12,390 nucleotides of DNA. It comes from Euperipatoides rowelli. Lineage: Eukaryota > Onychophora > Udeonychophora > Euonychophora > Peripatopsidae. The DNA lies in the NCBI GenBank assembly GCA_003024985.2, contig PXIH01S0031018.1. One strand, 5' to 3'. Under the pieces are notes generated by a model that saw nothing but the letters and a program-made list of their open reading frames with translations, made no database searches and was not told the origin of the DNA. Below, piece by piece: positions 1 to 7,468 of the stretch; position 1 is the first letter of the stretch; each line of letters begins with the position of its first letter. The position numbers and the translations under genes were made by a program.

Positions 1-108
1 TGTGTATTTATTATTTATTTATATATTTAGGCTAAAATAAATTTAGCTTATTAGGGGTGGCAACATTTGCCTGGCACCCCGGCACCAACATACCTTGGCT
101 CGGCCCTG
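1..108 (-). mobile_element. Terminus of a hAT-like DNA transposon (rest outside the window)
   Basis: On the minus strand the sequence begins CAGGGCCGAGCC at 108 and continues through a GC-rich stretch with G-G-T-G-C-C-G-G-G-G-T-G-C-C and T-T-G-C-C-A-C-C-C-C before turning AT-rich. CAGGG-type ends followed by GC-rich subterminal sequence are characteristic of many hAT elements. The body lies to the left of the window. The 8 bases after the end, actgtaac (109-116), would be the target-site duplication, and its partner is outside the window. The insertion point is within the pol remnant. The call rests on one end only. Confidence 0.5.
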
Positions 109-116
109 ACTGTAAC

Positions 117-305
117 CACTGCTAATGTTAAACATTCCACAATAAAATTAGAAGGAATGACTTCATAAAGAATACAATGAACTTTAGGGATATGTGAAAT
201 AATGAATTTTGAGCAGTTTGCTGTGAATGTTGGTGAAATATTTTCATCCAATATATATTTACTGAATTTAATTCCTGTTTACAGGTTGACACTCCTGCTT
301 TACAC
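117..305 (-). pseudogene. Possible lead-in to reverse transcriptase, truncated
   Basis: In the frame open from 328 to 128 the translation contains FHISLKFIVFFMKSF followed by L-L-I-L-L-W-N-V. This resembles the short block before the RT fingers domain in gypsy-type Pol (His-x-Ile, a gap, a Pro-Phe-like pair, then a Tyr-Pro-Ile-Pro-like strand and an Arg/Asn-x-Val). The similarity is only by eye, and key prolines are missing. The sequence then runs into the hAT-like terminus at 108, so no RT catalytic motif (YxDD type) is present in the window. Confidence 0.3.
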
Positions 306-650
306 TCATTCCTCCTTACCTTCTGCATCGGTTTCTAAATATTGTACATTTTTCATTATCTGATAATCATCTTCTATCCGTATTGGCTCATTAACTTTAC
401 AAGATGAGTTGAACTGTATTGCTTCAGGAGTGGTGACTGATATGCTGGCATTGTCAAATTCCTTATTAGCTTCTGTATGCAATCCTGAGCTCTGGAACTC
501 CAGGATGTCTTGGAATATTGCTGTGTCTTCTGGTAATGTGCTTACATTATAGTGAAGGGATTGTGACTCCAGGGAATCAAAAGAGATGACCACTTGAGAG
601 TGCCGGTTCGGCTTTACAATGATAGTGATATGAAACCCTGTAGTGCACAA
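306..650 (-). pseudogene. Post-protease linker fragment of pol
   Basis: An open frame of 114 codons starts where the protease C-terminus ends (C-T-T-G-F-H-I-T-I follows the ILLGLNFI motif after a frame change) and is closed by a TGA at 308-306. It is acidic and polar with no motif I recognise, as expected for the poorly conserved linker between protease and reverse transcriptase in gypsy-type Pol. No start codon is needed, because this would be internal to a polyprotein. The same frame continues with further stops at 302-300 and 281-279. Confidence 0.45.
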
Positions 651-998
651 TGAAGTTTAGACCTAGAAGTATAGGTACCGGTATGGAAAGGTTTTGCATG
701 ACAATAAACCTCTCTCGGCACTTGGTTCCATTGTTAAACGTGAATAATATGAATACAGCCCATTCTGGTTCTACCCTTGTCACTCCATCCGCTAATATAA
801 GGTAACAGCCTTCGGCAGCTTTCCCCAAGGTTGGTAGATGTGTGCCATCCAATTTCCTTGTTTCTGTGTAACATTCCAGGTATCTAGCAACAAGAGACTA
901 TGATCAGCTCCCGTGTCTAGTCTGCTCCATATTTCACATCCATATATATTTAGTTTGAAGATGGATAAGTCCTCTAAACCTCTTTCTCCTGTAATACA
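577..998 (-). pseudogene. Retropepsin-like aspartic protease of the retrotransposon, split between frames
   Basis: In the intact element this protease would cut the Gag-Pol polyprotein. In the frame just below a TGA at 1001-999 it reads through a hydrophobic strand to L-D-T-G-A-D at 920-903, followed by H-S-L-L-L. D-T-G-A is the retropepsin active-site motif. Near 860 the reading moves to another frame, where a domain of about 65 residues shows L-A-D-G (795-784) in the flap region and I-L-L-G-L-N-F-I (672-649), the conserved C-terminal ILG-type motif. Near 650 the frame changes again, and the rest of the open frame down to 577 is probably not original. A usual retropepsin core is about 100-120 residues, and the combined segment fits that. 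The frame changes mean no functional protease can be made from this copy. Confidence 0.75.
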
Positions 999-1023
999 TC
1001 ACTTGTTTGTTTGGGCGATATAT

Positions 1024-1629
1024 TTATTTTTGTTGAAGTTGAAGGAATAGCTGCTTACCCTGCTGTGGTACCCCTCTGTCCATTTAAATGACAGTCTTAA
1101 GGGCTCTGGCTGTGTTGGTGTCTTGGTTTGTAACCAACTTTTTACCCACGCCTTTGCCTTTATCGACAGCAGCGACCTGAAGTGGCTAGTTGTCCCTTCC
1201 ATCAGTCTGATGTGGTCCGTTTTGATTATTATGTGAATTGTTAATATTGCAGTTATCCCCTCAGGGTGTCCTGTTATAGAATCCATTGTTTCTGTCTGAC
1301 AGGTAACCGTTATTCTGCCATCTTCCCCTATCATTGTTTGGTCTAGAGTTAGATTGCTGGTTATACTGGCCTTGTTGCTTGTTTTCTCTGAATTCACTGT
1401 TATTATTGGAGGAGCCATTACTGCTTCTTACATCAATTTTGATGACCTCCTCCATCTCATTTGCTTTTTGGACTAACTCCAAAATAGATTTAATGTTGTC
1501 TCTGATGAGTACACTGAAACCACATTTCATTTTTCGATTTATGCACATTATGATTTCCTCAAGATATGGATAGGCTAGTTTGATCACATCATTAATCCTC
1601 CATATGAACGAATCTAGCTTTTCATCCAT
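1024..1629 (-). pseudogene. gag: gag C-terminal fragment: end of capsid and Asn/Gln/Arg-rich nucleocapsid-like tail
   Basis: This is the in-frame continuation of the gag fragment above. The first 122 codons (1629-1261) finish the helical capsid region (MDEKLDSFIWRINDVIKL and so on) and pass into a low-complexity tail of Asn, Gln, Ser, Gly and Arg that ends RNNGFYNRTP before a TGA. The frame goes on past this TGA (1263-1261), a TAG (1188-1186), a TAA (1086-1084) and a TAA (1026-1024), and includes a basic V-A-A-V-D-K-G-K-G stretch. No CX2CX4HX4C zinc knuckle is visible, so RNA binding probably relied on Arg/Asn-rich sequence. Loss of the knuckle by decay is possible but not shown. A different frame at 1418-999 is also open (139 codons), but its protein has no recognisable Gag character and is probably a shadow. 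Confidence 0.65.
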
Positions 1630-2418
1630 TCATTGTTTGCTTTCTTCCACCTGAGCAACGTACCTCATCCTCTGAACTGCACCATGGTAACTCTCTAGGA
1701 ATTTTTCTTTAAATACGTCCCAATTGGTACATGTAGGCTTCACTTGTCTAAACCAAGTGATGGCTGAACCTTGGAAAGCTTGTCCTAAGTACGTCAACCA
1801 TTGGCTTTTTTGCACGTTGGTGATCACGAAGTACTCTTCAAATGTATTCAGGAAATGTGTTGCCATGCTTGTGTTGTTTTTACCTGAAAAAGTAGGTATG
1901 CTTATTCTTATGTTGGGAACGTGTGATGCAATCATCGGCATTGAAGTCACATTATTTTCTATTTTCTCCTTTATCACTGATACTTCTTCAATAACTTTAT
2001 CATTCTGTTTAACACAGACTTCCACTTCTTTGTTAATCATAGATATTGCTTTAATGTTTTTGGATATCTTCTTACTTAATGAACATATCTTATAGTCACT
2101 CACTCTTTCCATTTCACAGCTCTCTTCCTTGTACTCTTGGAGCTTTTCCAACAACTGAACTTGGTTGCGTTCTATAGTGCTTTGGATTAGCTCTGCTTGA
2201 GTTTCCCGATTTTCTATCTCTTCCTCCAGAATGCCTTTCATTTCCAACCTAGTTTGCTCTACTTTATCCTCAATTTGCTTGTTTACATCAAAGATTTTTG
2301 CATCTTTTTCCTGTTGACTAATGAAATTACTAATCTTGAGCTCCATGGAATCATAGATTTTTTCATTTGTCCGATTTTTTTCCTTTGTCTGAGCAATTTT
2401 TCTGGTTATGCATTCCAT
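1630..2418 (-). pseudogene. gag: Retrotransposon gag fragment: coiled coil plus capsid-like domain (262 codons)
   Basis: This is the longest open stretch in the window. Residues about 1-150 are Glu/Lys/Ile-rich with heptad-like spacing (for example NKQIEDKVEQTRLEMKG), indicating a long coiled coil that would drive Gag assembly. Residues about 168-262 read as a capsid-like retrotransposon Gag domain: a short IPTFSGK entry, then an amphipathic helical region with F-E-E-Y-F, a W-L-x-Y-L block, A-x-x-W-F and W-x-x-F-K-E-K-F-L. This spacing of aromatic residues is typical of Ty3-class Gag. The ATG at 2418-2416 may not be the real start, because gag-like sequence continues upstream in another frame. 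The frame ends at a TGA at 1632-1630, but the same frame continues directly afterwards with plausible Gag sequence, so the stop is best read as a nonsense mutation inside Gag. Confidence 0.8.
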
Positions 2419-2506
2419 ATTTTCCGATATCCTTTTGTTTATGCTTTGTATTTTCCGATATCCTTTTGTTTATGCTCTGTATTTTTAGCTACTGATATTT
2501 TCCGAT
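2418..2506. repeat. 31-bp tandem duplication inside gag, with a partial third copy
   Basis: The unit starting tattttccgatatcctttt occupies 2418-2448 and again 2449-2479, with one mismatch (t/c at the eighth or ninth base from the end). A short further match, tattttccgat, lies at 2496-2506. The length is not a multiple of three, so the duplication shifts the reading frame of gag. It may be a slippage event, or it may derive from a repeated coiled-coil-coding segment. Confidence 0.85.
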
Positions 2507-2648
2507 TGAAATTGTCAGCATTCTCTGCCATTTTTTGGTTCATGTGGCTATTAATGCTTTCCATTGTTTGTTTATTCATGGTTTGCACCATTTGCATAAA
2601 TTGTTCTAACTCAGACAATGGTTTTCCTGGTGACTGACCAAAATCTAT
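2439..2648 (-). pseudogene. gag N-terminal fragment, frame-shifted from the main gag
   Basis: The frame is open from just below a TAG at 2651-2649 down to a TAA at 2441-2439. It begins IDFGQSPGKPLSELEQF and continues as a polar Met/Gln/Asn/Lys-rich segment with several in-frame ATGs (for example codons near 2600 and 2579), so the true start cannot be fixed. Its composition, rich in charged and Gln/Asn residues with a helical look, matches the coiled coil that follows in another frame, so it is probably the original N-terminus of Gag. The break falls in the 31-bp tandem duplication at 2418-2479. Removing one copy does not by itself restore the frame to the downstream gag, so at least one more small indel is implied nearby, perhaps in the T run at 2480-2486. 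No function beyond Gag self-association can be inferred. Confidence 0.5.
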
Positions 2649-2879
2649 CTATTAATATTTATTTTAAATATTATTTTTAAAACAATACGCTTTTATCTAC
2701 AAAGCTATTTCAAGGATATACTAGAGAGAAAAAAATCTTCAAGTTATGCTTCACTTATTTATCAAAAATGAAAACTTGAAAAGTATTCAGAAAAATCTAT
2801 TTAAAAAAACGATCTTTCAAATTTATTTTAATTCTTTCCTTTTTAAAAAAAAAAAATCAATGAAAGTATCTATTTTAAT
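2649..2879 (-). other. AT-rich leader between candidate primer-binding site and gag
   Basis: About 230 bp of AT-rich sequence with several A/T runs, including a run of about 13 A on the plus strand near 2844-2857. No open frame and no conserved signal can be seen. By position it would be the untranslated leader of the retrotransposon. Confidence 0.35.
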
Positions 2880-2890
2880 GTTGGGCGCCT
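2880..2890 (-). promoter_or_regulatory. Candidate primer-binding site (tRNA-Lys type)
   Basis: On the minus strand the sequence is AGGCGCCCAACAT. The core GGCGCCCAAC matches ten bases of the well-known TGGCGCCCAAC site that pairs with the 3' end of some lysine tRNAs in retroviruses and gypsy-type elements. The first base is A instead of T, and the match fades after the core. It lies about 240-290 bp upstream of the gag-like frame, a reasonable position. If it is real, the 5' LTR ends at about 2891 and extends to higher coordinates. Confidence 0.4.
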
Positions 2891-2893
2891 ATT

Positions 2894-4380
2894 CTATGCA
2901 ATTATAAATTCGTCAATCATTAATGCAAGAGGAAAAAAAAAATCTCAACGGATATGTTTAGGCTACACAACTGCAACTGATTAGAAAACAAGATCCATTT
3001 TTGTTTTACACATTCCCTGTTCCCTCTCTATTTCTTTTCCTTAAAAAAAAATACAAGTTAGCCCTCACGTTGCGACGTCATGTGTAATATTTTGTAGGGC
3101 ACTATTTGTAATATCTATTGTGATGATCTACTGTATATGCATAAGAGGTAACTCCACACACACAAACGCAATAACTACCCCACTAATATGTTACCCTTAG
3201 ACTAGTTCTCAAAAATAGATCTGATCCTCTGTAATGCCAAGGTCGAGGAGAATTCAGAAACTGTGAATCAGATTAGCCTAATCTAATCTTAGGCTTCTTT
3301 GCTCCCACAAATTAGCTTAATACACAATTTGCTTTACTCACACACAATTCACAAATAACTGATGCATAATGATATAATCCTGAAAAATAAACTATAACTT
3401 ATGATAAGCTATGATGCAATTAAATAATACATAGAACTAATATAAAACATGAATGAGATAATGCATATTATCTTTACCAATATCACTATTTATTGTATTA
3501 GACAACACATATATATATTTACTTTCTTAAAATTATAAGACTTTATGATATTCAGACATAAAAATATCACAATAAAAAATATCATGTCACGCTAATGACA
3601 AACTCTAAACATTATTAGCATGCATTACAAAAAAAATATGAAATTATGATAGAAAAATATTATTGAGTTCCCTATCTAATCACTGTCTAATGAATAATCA
3701 TAAAATAAAATTGATTTATTTTATAGAGCTCTTCACCTTTTATAAATTTGGTTATAACCTTTAGATTATATCCCTACCCTGCTATTCAACATGATCATAC
3801 ATATCATTAGTTTTTGCAAAATTACTTTCAGGGCCCTGATTAAATGAAAAAAATGTCAGTAGACTATTTTTTAGGGGATCCTGCTTTGACACTAAGATAG
3901 ACTTTTGATCAGGCAATCTTTCTTTGAAAAGTTTCATTCAATAATCACACAATGATTTAGGTGAGCTCGAAGCTGGAACCCTAGCTGTGGCTAACTTTTA
4001 CAAAGTAATGTAAATTGACTTACAGTACATGTCCTGATGTTATACCATTTAAGTGCTCTTTCCCTGCCAATTCCATTCCATTAAAGCAAGTACTGGAGTC
4101 TTTACCATTGTTCTTTCTGTTATCAAAGTTGGTGGCTAGTTGACAGTATCAATCCGTTGACTTACAGACTAGTCAACTGATGTGTGAAAATGGCTGACGT
4201 AATGAAATATTACATTATTGATATAAATAAAATATGAAACATTATTAATTCAATAATGTATTACTTATAATATACAATATTATACTGAATACACCATACA
4301 TATGTATATATATGTCAGATACTACACTGTTAGCTCTATTCTATCACGAGACAGATTATTGAATCATATAAGCTAATTTA
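2894..4380. other. AT-rich non-coding stretch, possibly including the 5' LTR of the retrotransposon
   Basis: No open frame of note on either strand and no RNA gene. By position, the retrotransposon's 5' LTR should begin next to 2891 and run to higher coordinates, but the other LTR is not in the window and no clear boundary is visible. A TATAAAAGG-like box on the minus strand (3745-3735) would be a possible LTR promoter element, though such boxes occur by chance in AT-rich DNA. The palindrome cagggccctg lies at about 3829-3838. An 11-bp inverted repeat, tacattattga at 4211-4221 and tcaataatgta at 4250-4260, could form a hairpin. Confidence 0.5.
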
Positions 4381-5270
4381 CGCCTCAGCTTGACACAATC
4401 TGCTATTACTATGACACCCGGCTTCGAGGTCGGCATACCCTACACTAGCATGGAGACAGGGGGTCTCCAAGGCCAGCATAGACCTACACCCACATGGAAG
4501 TCAAGGGAGTATAATCAGTCTGGATTGTGCCTACTAAAGCGGGGGGTCCTGCCACTAACAGCCTACTTTTGACATAACCTTCGCATCAGCACTAATATAA
4601 GGTTAATCCGTCATGTGTTAGCATCACTTAGCAACTAGACCTTATTTACAGTAAGGGCACTTGTGCTGTAGCAAAGCGCAAGTACTAGACTAACCCTAAC
4701 TTGAGACAACTATTATCTCCGCAGCCTCGGCTTTGGGGTGGGGGGGGGGGCTCAAGCACAACAGTTAAGGCACTTGAGGTCCCAATATATCCTGGCTGAC
4801 ATAGATCGGAGAAGTTAGCCCCAGGGAGAAATTACCAAATAAATACCTTGCCTTTACCATTAACCTATGTCCACACTTACATGCAAATCTACATATCCGA
4901 ACTCACCGATATAATATATTTACATGCAAGCCAATGCATACAGCGGTTACCTCAAAGGACAAGATAAATACTGAAAGAGGGCAAATTGTGCTAACTAGGG
5001 AATAATCTCTCAAAGTAACTAAATAGCCAGCACAATTATGCAAAACAAAAAGGTAGCCTATCTAAAGCCCTAATATAATACCAGTCCGAACCGGCTGATA
5101 AGGACTAAAGAGCAACAAAGTGGGACCAACCTTTTATTATCCCTGCCCCGATAGAAAGATACAGGTATGACCCCTATTAACCCCCATTAGAAAAGGACAA
5201 CTACTAGTATAAATATTAAAATTAACTATGCCAATACATAGTCTTTACACATACACAAACAAGCGTCCAT
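4380..5270. other. GC-richer, A+C-skewed block of unknown origin
   Basis: The base composition changes sharply from the AT-rich flanks. The line 4441-4500 is about 55 percent G+C, and the plus strand from about 4800 to 5270 is visibly rich in A and C over T and G. The longest open frame (4390-4572, 60 codons) has no recognisable motif and starts without a good ATG context. Local features are an 11-base G run (4740-4750), an imperfect hairpin acttgtgc/gcgcaagt at about 4659-4683, and the word ttacatgcaa twice (about 4878 and 4920). The strand skew would suit a fragment of a retroelement or a transcribed unit, but no terminal repeats were found. Origin unknown. Confidence 0.4.
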
Positions 5271-5690
5271 TTAGCAAATACACATCTTTATTTACTTAGA
5301 AATTATAACAAACAAATTCTTTTCCATATTGAAATAAATAAAATTTACCCCGTACAATATGTATAGTGTATACTGGCCAAATATGATTAATTTACACTAT
5401 AAATTAGACTAGAAAGGAGGGAGAAAGGATGGGAGTTTGGATTATAGCCAACTGGGCTTAAAACTGTATAATGTCTTTATTAGTAACGAAAGAGTTTATA
5501 AAATTTGATAAAAAGTTCAGGTTATTAGACTAGATGAAGTTTAAACGGGAAACAGTTCATGAGAAGTATCACGGTGAAATTAACGTAGACTGAATTATAC
5601 TAAAACTAGGGGATGGGCTGAATTACAATTAGAAGAGGTAGGTGCACAAGTATATGAATTTAGACAGGAAATTAAACAATTTGTAACCTG
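5271..5690. other. AT-rich stretch with a purine-rich tract
   Basis: No coding signal. At about 5411-5436 the plus strand holds an almost pure purine tract (agaaaggagggagaaaggat and on), followed by tttgg. It resembles the polypurine tract found just before a 3' LTR, but no LTR pair was found, so this remains only a resemblance. Confidence 0.3.
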
Positions 5691-5995
5691 GACATAGTAG
5701 ATACCTCTGGAGTTCGTCCAAAGAATATTACTTAGTGGGCGTTCATATTATTTTCTTAGGCTCTTTGGTTGCAAGAGCCAGACTTCTGTTAGCCATCAAA
5801 AATCGGGTCCCATCTCTCGAATTAATGGCTTGCAGGAGCTTTTAAACCCCTGGATTAGGAGCGTTTTGAAGCTTGTTTAGAAGGCTCCTATAGGTTGCCA
5901 TCCCCTGTCATCTGCTTATATGTAGGTTAGGTGATGTCAGACCAATAGTAGCTCCTCCTCCACCTAGTGTTGGTTTTAGCTAGGTTGCCTTGGTA
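5690..5995. other. GC-moderate block, perhaps a decayed repeat
   Basis: This stretch is richer in G+C than its flanks and contains a 7-bp hairpin, ggctctt (5759-5765) with aagagcc (5773-5779). The word taggttgcc occurs twice (about 5891 and 5982). Translations on both strands are interrupted by many stops and gave no recognisable protein. It may be a decayed repeat or transposon piece, but nothing here identifies a family. Confidence 0.3.
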
Positions 5996-6628
5996 ATTCA
6001 ACAAACACAATTTATTCAAAGATAATTCAAGAAATTATATATTGAAAATAAAGTTTTAGCTTAGATGAACATTTATTATCATTTAGCTAAATATAGTCTT
6101 TTATATCAAATATATTGTCCATAATTTCTTTATCTTTTCTTTTATAGTGAGAAGAGTCCCAGTGTGGCTTGGACTTTGGCTATATCCAGGCAATACTATT
6201 GAGGGGGGGATTAGGAAATGCATACAAAAATCGTCAGAATTCAGAATTAATATCTATATTTTAATAAAGTTAATAATTCTACCAAAACAAACCAAAATTA
6301 GTAATACCTTGTTGGACAAAATTAGCTGAGATACAAATCAAGAATAAAACATGTTTTGTTTTGTACTTTGCTACTTCTTATAGCAGCAAAGGACATATAT
6401 ATATTTGAATGAAAATTAAGATTAAAAATCTATAAGATTATTAATTACTACATTTTAAAAAGTACAAACACAATATTTGTATGTATGCATATACTATTAT
6501 ATATACACATGTACATGTATCTCCCAAGTGTTATGCAGCTGGAAAAAAGGTTAAAATCTGGGTATTGACTGCTGGCAATATTATAGGCTATTCCTGCTTA
6601 TTTTATACTAATAAAACTTGTGTGTTAT
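5996..6628. other. AT-rich stretch without a supported gene
   Basis: No convincing feature. A pyrimidine-rich run ending in ttttatag (6126-6147) followed by a 60-codon open frame looks like a splice acceptor plus exon, but there is no partner exon, no donor with support and no recognised protein. Simple AT and CA/TG-type repeats occur near 6390-6400 and 6490-6520. Confidence 0.4.
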
Positions 6629-7018
6629 ACATTGTTAAAGAATATTAAAAATGGGAATATGCTACACATTAAACATTTATGAAAGTATTAATAAATATAA
6701 ATTATAGTGAAAAAACTGTTGGGGTAATCTTATTACCCCCTTGATAGAAGTAAGGTTTATAAAACGTTGGTAGTAGATGGGTTAAAAAAAAGTAATAATT
6801 TTGTTTAGTATGCTATTTAAAATTTCATGAAAAAAAATTGTATTTGTGACACACATCTACAGGGCCACACCAGATTATATTGACACAATACACTTATGCC
6901 CCCCCCCCCCTCTTTTTCATTTTCTATGAAGTGATGCAAATTGTATAAAAAAAAATCTAGCAAAATTATCAGTATAATAAACACATTGTTAAAGAATATT
7001 GAAAATTGGAATATGCTA
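6629..7018. repeat. 36-bp direct repeat bracketing about 320 bp
   Basis: The segment acattgttaaagaatatt and on, ending gaatatgcta, is present at 6629-6664 and at 6983-7018, with two mismatches in 36 bases. The offset is 354 bp. The enclosed sequence contains a perfect 8-bp hairpin, ggggtaat/attacccc (6721-6739), and a 12-base C run (6899-6910). A cagggccac motif at 6860 looks like a hAT end but has no visible partner. The repeat could be a local duplication or a dispersed repeat present twice. Confidence 0.7.
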
Positions 7019-7187
7019 ACTAATAAAATTCCAATAAATTTAGCTTGTATAACCTAAACATATACATTATGTTACTTAATCCAGCTCTAAGAGCAGAAAA
7101 AATTATTTACATTGCATTATTGCCAGCACTAACAAAATGATTGTGCACTGAATTTAAAAAAACTTACAATATTTAAGATATAATCCC

Positions 7188-7466
7188 GTCGGGGTAGTCG
7201 AGTGGATAAGCACTCCGCTCGGCGCTAAGCTTGCTGCCAGTTAGAATTCGGGGAAACCTTCATTCCCCGGATTAAATCAGATCAAGTTGAAAACTGTCTT
7301 TCCTTAGAAGTATATTCCAAATCGTCTAAATCGCAGGATCCAGAGATTTTTCTCTGAATTATTGTAAGCATGTAAAATGTATTTAGAACATATGTCCACA
7401 TTGTAAAATGCATCTTGTAAATAAATCCATTGTTTCTCCCTTGGGTGAAACATATTTAAAAAAAAA
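7188..7466 (+). mobile_element. tRNA-derived SINE candidate (class II tRNA-like head, A-rich tail)
   Basis: The head GTCGGGGTAGTCGAGTGG holds an exact RNA polymerase III A box, TAGTCGAGTGG (7195-7205). A T-arm-like hairpin follows, GGGGAA (7250-7255) and TTCCCC (7263-7268) with a 7-base loop ACCTTCA, where the usual B box has decayed. The acceptor-like GTCGGGG (7188-7194) nearly pairs with CCCCGGA (7265-7271). The 84-base span suits a class II tRNA (Ser/Leu type) with a long variable arm, but no normal anticodon stem can be folded, so this is not a functional tRNA gene. The body is unrelated and AT-rich, with twice the word tgtaaaatg, and ends in a run of A at about 7457-7468. Family unknown; target duplications are unclear. 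Confidence 0.65.
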
Positions 7467-7468
7467 AA

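Larger units (their letters stand above)
109..2893 (-). mobile_element. Decayed Ty3/gypsy-like LTR retrotransposon (5' part: PBS, gag, protease, linker)
   Basis: Seen: on the minus strand the order is a candidate primer-binding site, a leader of about 240 bp, a coiled-coil Gag with a capsid-like region, an Asn/Gln-rich basic tail, a retropepsin with DTGAD, and a linker leading towards RT. This is the standard 5' half of a Ty3/gypsy-type element. Frames change near 2440, between about 1020 and 1000, near 860, near 650 and near 300. In-frame stops lie at 1632-1630, 1263-1261, 1188-1186, 1086-1084 and 1026-1024 in gag, and at 308-306, 302-300 and 281-279 in the linker. No RT, RNase H or integrase is inside the window, and no second LTR is visible. 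The left boundary given is the point where a hAT-like terminus begins. The copy cannot encode its proteins as it stands. Assignment to Ty3/gypsy rather than BEL/Pao is inferred from the Gag and protease style and is moderately secure. Confidence 0.8.

Noticed and set aside
999-1418. 139-codon open frame on the minus strand overlapping the gag tail
   Set aside because: It has no Gag-like or other motif, and the overlapping frame carries the Gag continuation. It ends before the protease, although it shares that frame. It is probably a shadow of gag sequence.
1334-2637. Plus-strand open frames at 1334-1573, 1724-2095 and 2197-2637
   Set aside because: These are antisense shadows of the gag coding strand. 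Their hydrophobic composition follows from the Lys/Glu-rich sense frame.
3829-3838. cagggccctg palindrome considered as joined hAT ends
   Set aside because: It is a 10-base palindrome only. No longer terminal similarity or target duplication was found on either side.
4390-4572. 60-codon plus-strand open frame in the GC-richer block
   Set aside because: It has no recognised domain and no supporting start or splice signal, and its length is within chance for this composition.
5411-5440. Purine-rich tract considered as an LTR-retrotransposon polypurine tract
   Set aside because: No LTR-like direct repeat follows it anywhere in the window, and no pol sequence precedes it.
5759-5779. GGCTCTT...AAGAGCC hairpin, considered as a histone mRNA 3' stem-loop
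   Set aside because: The loop is 7 bases instead of 4, the required flanks are absent, and no histone gene is near.
6126-6329. Pyrimidine tract plus AG followed by a 60-codon open frame, like a terminal exon
   Set aside because: There is no upstream exon, conserved protein or polyadenylation context to support it. Such tracts are frequent in AT-rich DNA.
6860-6910. CAGGGCCACACC...poly-C, considered as the left end of a hAT element
   Set aside because: No matching inverted end or repeat of the octamer cacatcta (6852-6859) was found in the window.
7188-7271. Functional tRNA-Ser or tRNA-Leu gene
   Set aside because: The B box is degenerate, and no proper anticodon stem-loop or normal T loop can be drawn. 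An A-rich tail follows, so a SINE is the better reading.
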